The position numbers were made by a program, and so were the translations under genes. Source: an uncultured bacterium (lineage in GTDB: Bacteria; Pseudomonadota; Alphaproteobacteria; Sphingomonadales; Sphingomonadaceae). Taken from it: 64,000 bases of DNA. Each line of letters begins with the position of its first letter. The first letter of the stretch is position 1. The notes below the pieces were generated by a model that was not told the DNA's origin, did no database searches, and was given only the letters and a program-made list of their open reading frames with translations. Shown piece after piece: positions 28,023 through 34,747 of this stretch. The DNA is taken from assembly GCA_903884945.1 (NCBI GenBank), contig CAISGR010000235.1:1-64000 (forward strand), in the 5' to 3' direction.

Positions 28023-29537
28023 TCAATTTCCCTGTACTTCGGTAAGCGTGGCGGGAAGCGAAAGGCGGAAGGATGCGCCTTTGCCGAGGTCGGAGCGGAC
28101 ATCGATAACGCCACCAAGGCGGTACGCCAAGGCACGGACATGCGCGAGGCCGATACCTTCGCCCGGCTGGTCCTGGTTGCCCGATCGCCGGAACAGATCG
28201 AACACGCGCTGGTGATCCGCCGGCGCGATGCCGCGGCCATTGTCGTTCACCTCATAGGTGATGCGCGCACCCTGTCGCGCACCGCGCACCTCGATCAGGC
28301 CGGGCCGGTCGGGTTGCAGATATTTGATCGCGTTCTCGATCAGGTTGGAAAAAATCTGTTCGAGCGCGAGGCGGTCGCTGACGATATCGGGCAGGGTGCC
28401 TTCGATCACGAGGCGGGCTCCCCGGTCGTCGATCAGATGCTGGAGCGTGTCGCGCACCGAACCGACCAGGGCCGTCGCGTCGATCTTCTCCGGGGCGATG
28501 ACGCGCCTGCCCTCGCGCGACAGCTTGAGGATGGCGTTGATCAGCCGGTCCATCTTCTGGCTCGACGTCCGGATGAAGCCGATCGCCTCGGGAAGATCCT
28601 CCCGCGCCGCGACCCGGGCGTCGGCGGTGTCGATCTCGGGCGCGGTCCGTTCGAGCCGGTCGACCAGTTCGTTGATCGCGACCGTCGCGGCATCGAGCTC
28701 GGCGGTGAAGCCCATCACGTTGACGAGCGGCGCGCGCAGATCATGGCTGACGATATAGGCGAAGCGCTGGATCTCCTCGTTGGCGCGGGTGAGATCGGCG
28801 GTACGTTCGGCCACCAGGTCCTCGAGCGAATCAGCGAAATCGCGCAGCGTGTCGTGCGAGGCGGCGAGGTCGCGCGTGTAGCGCCGGACCGTCAGGAACG
28901 AGGCCACGGCGACGAACAGGAGCAGGGCGCTCGCGATCGATATGGTGATGTAGAAGGCGCGCACGCTGGCCTGCTGCTCGGCGTCGCGGATCGCGAGGAG
29001 CGCGCGCTCCTCACGATCCATCGCCTGGCCGAGCTCGCGGATAGTGCCCATCCGTTGTGCGGTGGTGTCCTCGACAAAGGCACGGACGGCCGCGTCGGTC
29101 TTGCCGGCTGTGACGAGCGCGTTGGTCTGGTCGCGATGCTGCTCGATATCCGCGACCAGCGCGCGCAGCCGGGCGAGGTTCGCCTGCTCGCGCGGATTGT
29201 CCATGGTCAGCTGCTCGATTCGGCGCAGTGCCACCGGAATCTGCGCTGCCGTCGCCCTGTAGCTTTCGAGATAGACCGGCTGCCGCGCGATGATATAGCC
29301 GCGCCGCGTGGTCTCGCCCTGCTCGATCAGGAGGCCGGCGCGCGCGATCGCCAGTTCGACCTCATAGGTGTGGTTCACGGCCTGGATGTGCAGCTGGTTG
29401 CGCCCCGTCGACCATATCGCCGCCATGCCGGCCGCGACCAGGCTGGCGAAACCGATCACCATGCAGGCGATCAGCACGCGCCCGATGGATTGGTCCGCCA
29501 AGCCTAATCGCCGCAAAATCCCGGAAAGCATCGGCAT
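28023..29537 (-). CDS. Sensor histidine kinase with CHASE3 domain
   Basis: A 504-residue membrane kinase. An N-terminal transmembrane helix (VLIACMVIGFASLVAAGMAA) is followed by a periplasmic CHASE3 domain (about residues 45-185), a second helix (FYITISIASALLLFVAVASF), then a HisKA domain with the phospho-His in YIVSHDLRAPL and an HATPase_c domain (IFSNLIENAIKYL, DNGRGIAP, GEGIGLAHV). The catalytic part is most like kinases of the bacteriophytochrome/Cph1 group. It heads the operon; the second gene starts one base after its stop. Confidence 0.9.
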   Translation of the reverse strand: MPMLSGILRRLGLADQSIGRVLIACMVIGFASLVAAGMAAIWSTGRNQLHIQAVNHTYEVELAIARAGLLIEQGETTRRGYIIARQPVYLESYRATAAQIPVALRRIEQLTMDNPREQANLARLRALVADIEQHRDQTNALVTAGKTDAAVRAFVEDTTAQRMGTIRELGQAMDREERALLAIRDAEQQASVRAFYITISIASALLLFVAVASFLTVRRYTRDLAASHDTLRDFADSLEDLVAERTADLTRANEEIQRFAYIVSHDLRAPLVNVMGFTAELDAATVAINELVDRLERTAPEIDTADARVAAREDLPEAIGFIRTSSQKMDRLINAILKLSREGRRVIAPEKIDATALVGSVRDTLQHLIDDRGARLVIEGTLPDIVSDRLALEQIFSNLIENAIKYLQPDRPGLIEVRGARQGARITYEVNDNGRGIAPADHQRVFDLFRRSGNQDQPGEGIGLAHVRALAYRLGGVIDVRSDLGKGASFRLSLPATLTEVQGN

Positions 29538-29644
29538 TTCCTAAGGTTCTGTCGGCGGAAATGCCAGCGCTTGTATACACACCTAGGTAAAGGTGACGGC
29601 GCAGGGCCTCCCGGTCGACGGGAGCCTTCCTGCAGATGCCGCGC

Positions 29645-30403
29645 CTAGAGGGGCAGGTCCTGCCGCGTCGGGCGTGCCGCCGCGCCGCCGCTGCGCCGCC
29701 GGGCGAGTTCGGTCTCGGCGGTGAAGCGCACGTCGATGTCGCGGTCGCCGAGAAAGCCCATCAGCGATTCGTCCTCGATCTCGCGCCAGTCCTTGCCGCG
29801 ATCGGGGCCCTGGCGGACGCGCGGCAGCAGCCCGGGCAGGTTCGACCATTCGATCAGCTGCGCGACGCCGACTTCGTTGAGCATGTCGCGCAGGTGGAAG
29901 GCAGTGACATAGGCGTCGGGATAGGCCCGGTGGGCGGGCAGGCCGCGTTCGTGCTCCATGCCCTCGGGCTTGCGCCAGTAGCGCAGCATCTGGTTGGAAA
30001 AACTCGGGCATTCCGGCCAGAGCCGCATCGCGCACTTCCAGGTGCAGATCCAGTCGGCGTTCCGCGTCAGCGCGGGGGTGCAGAATTCCAGTTCGGCGGT
30101 GCTGCGATGCGCGGCGAGCGCGATGCGCCGCGGCCAGGGATCGAGCGCCTGCCGGGCGACGTCATGCCAGAAGGGCGCGTCGGCGACCTGTTCGTCGAGG
30201 ATGTGGTGGATCGCCTGGGTGAGCGGCGGAATCGGGCGGCCCGGATTGACCAGCCGGCTGCTCCCCTCGCCGTAAAGCGCCCAGCGCCCGTCCGGCCCCA
30301 GCGCGACGTCCTGCCAGCCGATCTCGCACACGCCGTGCATCGGCGGTGCCGGGCCGGTGGTTTCGAGATCGATGACGCGGATGAGCTGGGGTGGCGGGGC
30401 CAT
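29645..30403 (-). CDS. 3'-5' exonuclease (DEDDh family, exonuclease X-like)
   Basis: A 252-residue protein with the DnaQ-type exonuclease motifs: ExoI VIDLETTG at the N-terminus, an ExoII region within the first 110 residues, and ExoIII HRAYPDAY (His and Asp four apart). It resembles E. coli exodeoxyribonuclease X or the epsilon subunit in fold. The start is the ATG MAPPPQL-; a frame start 14 codons further upstream has no support. The C-terminal 40 residues are Arg-rich and low complexity. Confidence 0.78.
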   Translation of the reverse strand: MAPPPQLIRVIDLETTGPAPPMHGVCEIGWQDVALGPDGRWALYGEGSSRLVNPGRPIPPLTQAIHHILDEQVADAPFWHDVARQALDPWPRRIALAAHRSTAELEFCTPALTRNADWICTWKCAMRLWPECPSFSNQMLRYWRKPEGMEHERGLPAHRAYPDAYVTAFHLRDMLNEVGVAQLIEWSNLPGLLPRVRQGPDRGKDWREIEDESLMGFLGDRDIDVRFTAETELARRRSGGAAARPTRQDLPL

Positions 30404-30457
30404 GGCGCCTAAGTGGCGGCTCGGCGCGCGGAATGCCAGTGCCAAACGGGGCCCCGG

Positions 30458-30477
30458 CCCCCGCGCGGGAGCGGGGG
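30458..30477 (-). terminator. GC hairpin upstream of the exonuclease and 3' of nothing on plus strand
   Basis: CCCCCGC and GCGGGGG form a 7-bp stem with a 6-base loop directly beside the stop of the phosphomannomutase gene, so it is most likely the terminator of that gene before the exonuclease gene on the same strand. Confidence 0.5.
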
Positions 30478-30479
30478 GC

Positions 30480-31862
30480 TCAGTGCCCCGCCTGCTCCCC
30501 GCGCACGATCCCGCTCGCCGCGAGCTGCGCGTCGATCATCGCCATGAGCCGGTCGAGCCCGGCCTGGTCCTTCGCCTCGGCGCGCGCGACGAGCACGTCC
30601 TGGGTGTTCGAGGCGCGCAGCAGCCACCAGCCGTCGGGCGTGTTGACGCGCGCGCCATCGGTGCGGTTGACGTCGGCGCCCTCGGCCTCGAGCCGGTCGA
30701 GCACTTCGTCGACCACCGCGAACTTGCGGCTCTCGTCGACCTGGAAGCGCATCTCGGGCGTGTTGACCATCGCCGGCATGCTCCCGCGGATCTCGGTCAT
30801 CGACTTGCCGATCATGTGCACGGCGCGGATCAGCCGGACCGCGGCATATTGCGCGTCGTCGAAGCCGTAGAAATCATGCGCGAAGAAGATATGGCCGCTC
30901 ATCTCGCCGGCGAGCGGGCTGCCCGTCTCCTTCATCTTCATCTTGATCAGGCTGTGGCCGGTCTTCCACATCAGCGGCACGCCGCTCAGTTCGGCGATCC
31001 GGTCGTACAGCGCCTGGCTCGCCTTGACGTCGGCGATGATGGTCGAGCCGGGCAGTTCCTTCAGTACCGGCTCCGCCAGGATCGAGAGCAGCTGGTCGCC
31101 CCAGATCACCCGGCCCTGGCCGTCGATCGCGCCGATCCGGTCGCCGTCGCCGTCGAAGGCGAGGCCGAAATCGAGCTGCTTCTCGGCGACCAGCTGCTTC
31201 AGGTCGGCGAGATTCTTTTCCTCGGTCGGATCGGGATGATGGTTGGGGAAGCTGCCGTCGACATCGGTGTAGAGCAGGTGGTGCTCGCCCGGGAGCAGCT
31301 TGACCAGCTTCTCGATCACCGGGCCCGAGGCGCCGTTGCCGGCGTCCCAGCCGATCCGGTAGGCGCCGCCGGCATATCCCGCCATCAGGCGGCCGACATA
31401 ATTGTCGACGATGTCGAATGCAGTGACCTCGCCGGTGCCCTCTTCCCAGTCGCCGGCCTCGGCGAGCCGGCCGAGATCCTGGATGTCCTCGCCGAAAAAG
31501 GGCAGGTGCTGGAGCACCATCTTGAAGCCGTTGTAATCGGCCGGATTGTGGCTGCCGGTGATCTGGATGCCGCCGTCGACTTCGAGGATCGCCTCGGCAT
31601 AATAGAGCATCGGGGTCGGCCCCATGCCGACGCGGACGACATCGACGCCGCTGGCGGTGAGGCCCTCGATCAGCGCCGCCTCGAGGATCGGCGAGGAGAC
31701 GCGCCCGTCATAGCCGACCGCGACCCGCGTGCCGCCGGCGCGGCGCACCCGCGTGGCGAAGCCGCGGCCGATCGCGGTGGCGTCGGCCGGGCCGAGCGTC
31801 TTTCCGACGATGCCGCGGATGTCATATTCGCGCAGGGAGGTTGGGTCGAAGCGGTGCGTCAT
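30480..31862 (-). CDS. Phosphomannomutase/phosphoglucomutase (AlgC-like)
   Basis: A 460-residue alpha-D-phosphohexomutase with all four domains. Seen: the phosphoserine loop [12 protein letters not shown], the metal loop [10 protein letters not shown], the sugar loop GEMSGH, and the phosphate-binding end [15 protein letters not shown]. It interconverts mannose-6-P/mannose-1-P and glucose-6-P/glucose-1-P, feeding exopolysaccharide (sphingan) and LPS sugar nucleotide synthesis. It is transcribed with the J-domain and mipZ genes on the same strand, with a 52-base gap before it. Confidence 0.92.
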   Translation of the reverse strand: MTHRFDPTSLREYDIRGIVGKTLGPADATAIGRGFATRVRRAGGTRVAVGYDGRVSSPILEAALIEGLTASGVDVVRVGMGPTPMLYYAEAILEVDGGIQITGSHNPADYNGFKMVLQHLPFFGEDIQDLGRLAEAGDWEEGTGEVTAFDIVDNYVGRLMAGYAGGAYRIGWDAGNGASGPVIEKLVKLLPGEHHLLYTDVDGSFPNHHPDPTEEKNLADLKQLVAEKQLDFGLAFDGDGDRIGAIDGQGRVIWGDQLLSILAEPVLKELPGSTIIADVKASQALYDRIAELSGVPLMWKTGHSLIKMKMKETGSPLAGEMSGHIFFAHDFYGFDDAQYAAVRLIRAVHMIGKSMTEIRGSMPAMVNTPEMRFQVDESRKFAVVDEVLDRLEAEGADVNRTDGARVNTPDGWWLLRASNTQDVLVARAEAKDQAGLDRLMAMIDAQLAASGIVRGEQAGH

Positions 31863-31914
31863 CGGGGCTCCTGTCGGTGGTGTCGTGCGCCCAATCGGCG
31901 AGCGCGCGGAAAGT

Positions 31915-32169
31915 TCAATGGCGGCGTTTCAGCAGGACGTCGCGCGCGGCGTTGATGCGCCGGGCCAGCTCGGCCGATCCGCCACGATCGGGATGCACGG
32001 CGGAGACGAGCCGGCGATGCGCCGCGCGGATCGCCTCGGCGTCGGCCAGGTTGTCGACGCCCAGGATGGCGCGCGCCTCCTTCTCGTCGATCGTCAGCGC
32101 CGGCGCGCTCCGGCGCAGCAGGATCCAGCCGCCATAGAGCAACAGGCCGAGGAGAAGCAGCTTCGCCAT
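31915..32169 (-). CDS. Small membrane J-domain protein (DnaJ/TIM14-like)
   Basis: An 84-residue protein: one N-terminal transmembrane helix ([15 protein letters not shown]) and a minimal J domain with the HPD motif (AVHPDRGGS). The layout is that of TIM14/Pam18-type co-chaperones, which stimulate an Hsp70 at a membrane. Its ATG shares one base with the mipZ stop codon, so translation is probably coupled. The client is unknown. Confidence 0.85.
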   Translation of the reverse strand: MAKLLLLGLLLYGGWILLRRSAPALTIDEKEARAILGVDNLADAEAIRAAHRRLVSAVHPDRGGSAELARRINAARDVLLKRRH

Positions 32170-32963
32170 CAGGCGAACAGCGGCATCGCTGGCTCAGGCA
32201 GGCCGAGCGCGGCCATCATCTCGCGCAGCTCCTGCCGCGCCGCGACATGGGCGAGGCCCATCTCGCCGAATTCGCGCGAATCGAGCATGGTCAGGCCCTT
32301 GGGGAAGAGCTCGCGATAGATCACGCGCTCGCCAAGGCCGGGGATGATGCGGAAGCCGACCCGCTTGGCGAGCTGGTCGAGCGCCTCGGATACGCGGCGC
32401 ATGTTGCGCGCCTCGATATGCTGGACCCGGTTGCGCAGCACGACCCAGTCGATCGTCGAGCCGTCGGCCTTGGCGCGCGCCTTGCGCGCATCCCAGATCA
32501 GCTCGGCATAGAAGCTCGGGCGGGTGACCTTGTAGGTCACCGGATCGACCTGCCCGATCAGGTCGAAATCGACGAAGCTGTCGTTCATCGGCGTGACGAG
32601 CGTATCGGCGCGCTGCGCGGCCATCCGGGCGAAGCGGTCGTCGCGGCCGGGCGTGTCGATCACCAGGAAGTCGCTGCCCGCGGCGAGCGCGTCGAACGTC
32701 TCGGTGAAGCGCGCCAGGCTCTCGCCGTCATGCGTCGCGTGGCGCGGGATCATCAGCTCGCGCCCGGTGCGCTTGGCGGTGGCCGCGCGATTGTCGAGAT
32801 AGCGCCCCATGGTCCGCTGGCGGTGATCGAGATCGAACGCCGCGACCTTCGCGCCGCGCGCCTCGAGCGCGATCGCGACATGGACTGCGGTCGTCGATTT
32901 GCCGGTGCCGCCCTTCTCGTTGGCGAACACGATGATATGTGGCTTCTGTGCAACCGTCGACAA
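32169..32963 (-). CDS. mipZ: Division plane positioning ATPase MipZ
   Basis: A 264-residue ParA/MinD-family ATPase. Seen: the deviant Walker A ANEKGGTGKST at the N-terminus, VIDTPGRDDRFARM (Walker B region), and the MipZ-specific C-terminal region (GFRIIPGLGERVIYRELF). MipZ forms a bipolar gradient with ParB and inhibits FtsZ, placing the division site in alphaproteobacteria that lack Min. The start is a TTG 8-9 bases after GGGAAG; the longer frame to 33053 runs into the panC promoter region. It is divergent from panC. Confidence 0.92.
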   Translation of the reverse strand: MSTVAQKPHIIVFANEKGGTGKSTTAVHVAIALEARGAKVAAFDLDHRQRTMGRYLDNRAATAKRTGRELMIPRHATHDGESLARFTETFDALAAGSDFLVIDTPGRDDRFARMAAQRADTLVTPMNDSFVDFDLIGQVDPVTYKVTRPSFYAELIWDARKARAKADGSTIDWVVLRNRVQHIEARNMRRVSEALDQLAKRVGFRIIPGLGERVIYRELFPKGLTMLDSREFGEMGLAHVAARQELREMMAALGLPEPAMPLFA

Positions 32964-33042
32964 GTGTCGTGCTTCCCTTATTGATCGGCCGGGCCGCCCC
33001 CCATAGAAGGCCCGCCCCGTCCTTATCGAAGGCCCTTCACGC

Positions 33043-33876
33043 GTGCAAACCATCCGTCAGCTTGATCTGCTCCGTCGCGGGATCGCCGATTTCCGGGCCG
33101 AGGGCGCGACGATCGCGTTCGTCCCGACGATGGGCGCGCTCCACGCCGGGCACATGGCGCTGATCGAGGCGGCGAAACGGCCCGGCACGCGCGTGGTCGC
33201 GTCGATTTTCGTCAATCCGAAGCAGTTCGGCCCGAACGAGGATCTGGCGCGCTATCCCCGCAAGGAACTCGCCGACACGCGGATGCTGGCCGATGCGGGA
33301 TGCGACCTGCTGTGGATGCCGCCGGTCGAGCTGATGTATCCGGAAGGCTTCGCGACCACCATTTCGGTCGCGGGCGTGAGCGAGGGCCTCGACGGCGCGA
33401 CCCGGCCCGGCCATTTCGACGGCGTCGCCACCGTCGTCGCCAAGCTGTTCAACCAGGTCCGGCCGGACATCGCCTATTTCGGCGAGAAGGATTTCCAGCA
33501 GCTCGCGGTGATCCGCCGGATGGTCGCCGATCTCGATATCGGGATCGAGATCGCCGGCGTGCCGACCCAGCGCGAGGATGACGGCCTCGCCCTTTCGTCG
33601 CGCAACGTCTATCTTGATGCCGACGAGCGCGCGCGCGCCGTCGCGCTGCCGCGCGCGCTCGGCGTCGCCGCGCGGTCGATCGGCAAGGGGATCGAGATCG
33701 ATGCCGTGCTCGCCACCGCGCGCGAGTCGCTCGCCGCCGCCGGCTTCGAGATCGATTATGTCACGCTGGTCGATGCCGAGACGCTCGCCGAAGCGGTCGA
33801 CCCGTCGAGGCCGCGCCGCCTGCTCGCCGCCGCGCGGATGGGCGCGACCCGGCTGATCGACAATATCGCGGTCTGA
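33043..33876 (+). CDS. panC: Pantothenate synthetase
   Basis: A 277-residue enzyme joining pantoate and beta-alanine with ATP. Seen: PTMGALHAGHMAL (HxGH nucleotide motif), SIFVNPKQFG, FGEKDFQQL and the KMSKS-like LSSRNVYL. Length is normal. It starts at GTG (the codon after CACGC). The gene is single and divergent from mipZ; panB is not adjacent. Confidence 0.95.
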   Translation: MQTIRQLDLLRRGIADFRAEGATIAFVPTMGALHAGHMALIEAAKRPGTRVVASIFVNPKQFGPNEDLARYPRKELADTRMLADAGCDLLWMPPVELMYPEGFATTISVAGVSEGLDGATRPGHFDGVATVVAKLFNQVRPDIAYFGEKDFQQLAVIRRMVADLDIGIEIAGVPTQREDDGLALSSRNVYLDADERARAVALPRALGVAARSIGKGIEIDAVLATARESLAAAGFEIDYVTLVDAETLAEAVDPSRPRRLLAAARMGATRLIDNIAV

Positions 33877-33911
33877 GCGCCCGGGAGATACGCATTTATC
33901 GCTAATTCCCG

Positions 33912-33973
33912 TTAACCATTTGTTGATGCACTTACCCCAAAGTCGTCCGACAGGGATGGTTAACAGGGGTTAA
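33912..33973 (+). promoter_or_regulatory. Cluster of CtrA-like half-sites
   Basis: TTAACCAT at 33912-33919, its exact reverse complement ATGGTTAA at 33956-33963, and a further TTAA at 33970-33973 spaced 6 bases from the preceding TTAA. TTAACCAT is the known CtrA half-site of Caulobacter and the full site is TTAA-N7-TTAA. All lie within 66 bases of the ATG of the SEL1-like gene. The proximal pair has one base less than the canonical spacing. Binding is inferred, not shown. Confidence 0.55.
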
Positions 33974-33977
33974 GAGC

Positions 33978-34274
33978 ATGGGCAGCAGCCTGAAGAATGC
34001 GCAGTTCCTGATCGACAGCCGGCTCGCGGATGCGGCCCGGGGCGACATGGATGCCTGCTACGAACTCGGCATGGTCTATTCGAGCGGTGCCGCGGGCATC
34101 GGCGTCAACCTGATCGAGGCGCATAAATGGTTCAATCTGGCCGCGGTGGCCGGCAGCGAGGCCGCCCAAGCCTGCCGCAGCGAGATCGCCGAGGACATGA
34201 CCGCGCGCGAGATCGCCGAGGCCCAGAAGGCCGCCCGCGCCTGGCTCAACCTCACCGCGCGCCGCGCCGCCTGA
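33978..34274 (+). CDS. SEL1-like repeat protein
   Basis: A 98-residue protein with one clear SEL1/TPR-like repeat unit (about residues 15-60): DACYELGMVYSSG followed by GVNLIEAHKWFNLAA, then AGSEAAQACRSEIAEDM. The C-terminal part is an Ala/Glu helix. Such short SEL1 proteins are usually adaptors for protein interactions. No signal peptide is seen, so it should be cytoplasmic. No strong ribosome site precedes the ATG; the CtrA-like sites end only 4 bases before it, suggesting a very short or leaderless transcript. Confidence 0.8.
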   Translation: MGSSLKNAQFLIDSRLADAARGDMDACYELGMVYSSGAAGIGVNLIEAHKWFNLAAVAGSEAAQACRSEIAEDMTAREIAEAQKAARAWLNLTARRAA

Positions 34275-34311
34275 ACCGATTGGACCGCGCCCGGCAACGG
34301 GGATAGCATCG

Positions 34312-34332
34312 CCTCCGGAACGATACCGGAGG
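34312..34332 (+). promoter_or_regulatory. Hairpin covering the ribosome site of the MAPEG gene
   Basis: CCTCCGG (34312-34318) pairs perfectly with CCGGAGG (34326-34332) around a 7-base loop. The right arm is the GGAGG Shine-Dalgarno sequence of the gene starting at 34337, so the left arm is an anti-SD. This could control translation start. Confidence 0.5.
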
Positions 34333-34336
34333 GATC

Positions 34337-34741
34337 ATGGAACTCACCATCACCGGGCTGACCGCGGCCGCGCTCGCGCTGCTGCTCGTCTTCCTGTCGA
34401 TCACCACCATCCGCATGCGGATGAAGCATCGCGCCGCGTTCGGCGATGCCGGCCAGCACGATCTGACCGCCGCCATCCGCGCGCATGGCAACCTCACTGA
34501 ATATGCGCCGATCGGCCTGATCCTGATCGGGCTGCTCGAAGCGGGCGGCGCCAGCCACACCCCGCTCGCCATCACCGCCGCCGCCTTCGTCCTCGCCCGC
34601 GTGCTGAACGCCAAGGGGCTGTTCAACCCGCCCGGCCCCCCGGGGCCGGCCCGCTCGGCCGGCATTGTCGCCACCCTCGCGATCCTGACCGGCATGGCGC
34701 TCTGGCTGCTCGTGCGCATCCACCTGCCCGGGGCCGGGTGA
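34337..34741 (+). CDS. MAPEG family membrane protein
   Basis: A 134-residue integral membrane protein with four hydrophobic segments. It shows the MAPEG signature: RMRMKHRAAFGD, then RAHGNLTEYAPIGLILIGLLE, and later FVLARVLNAKG. MAPEG proteins are often glutathione-dependent enzymes; the bacterial ones of this length are mostly uncharacterised. The stop lies in a 12-bp palindrome shared with the stop of the convergent topA gene. The Pro-rich loop PPGPPGPA before the last helix is unusual. Confidence 0.85.
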   Translation: MELTITGLTAAALALLLVFLSITTIRMRMKHRAAFGDAGQHDLTAAIRAHGNLTEYAPIGLILIGLLEAGGASHTPLAITAAAFVLARVLNAKGLFNPPGPPGPARSAGIVATLAILTGMALWLLVRIHLPGAG

Positions 34742-34747
34742 GCCGGC

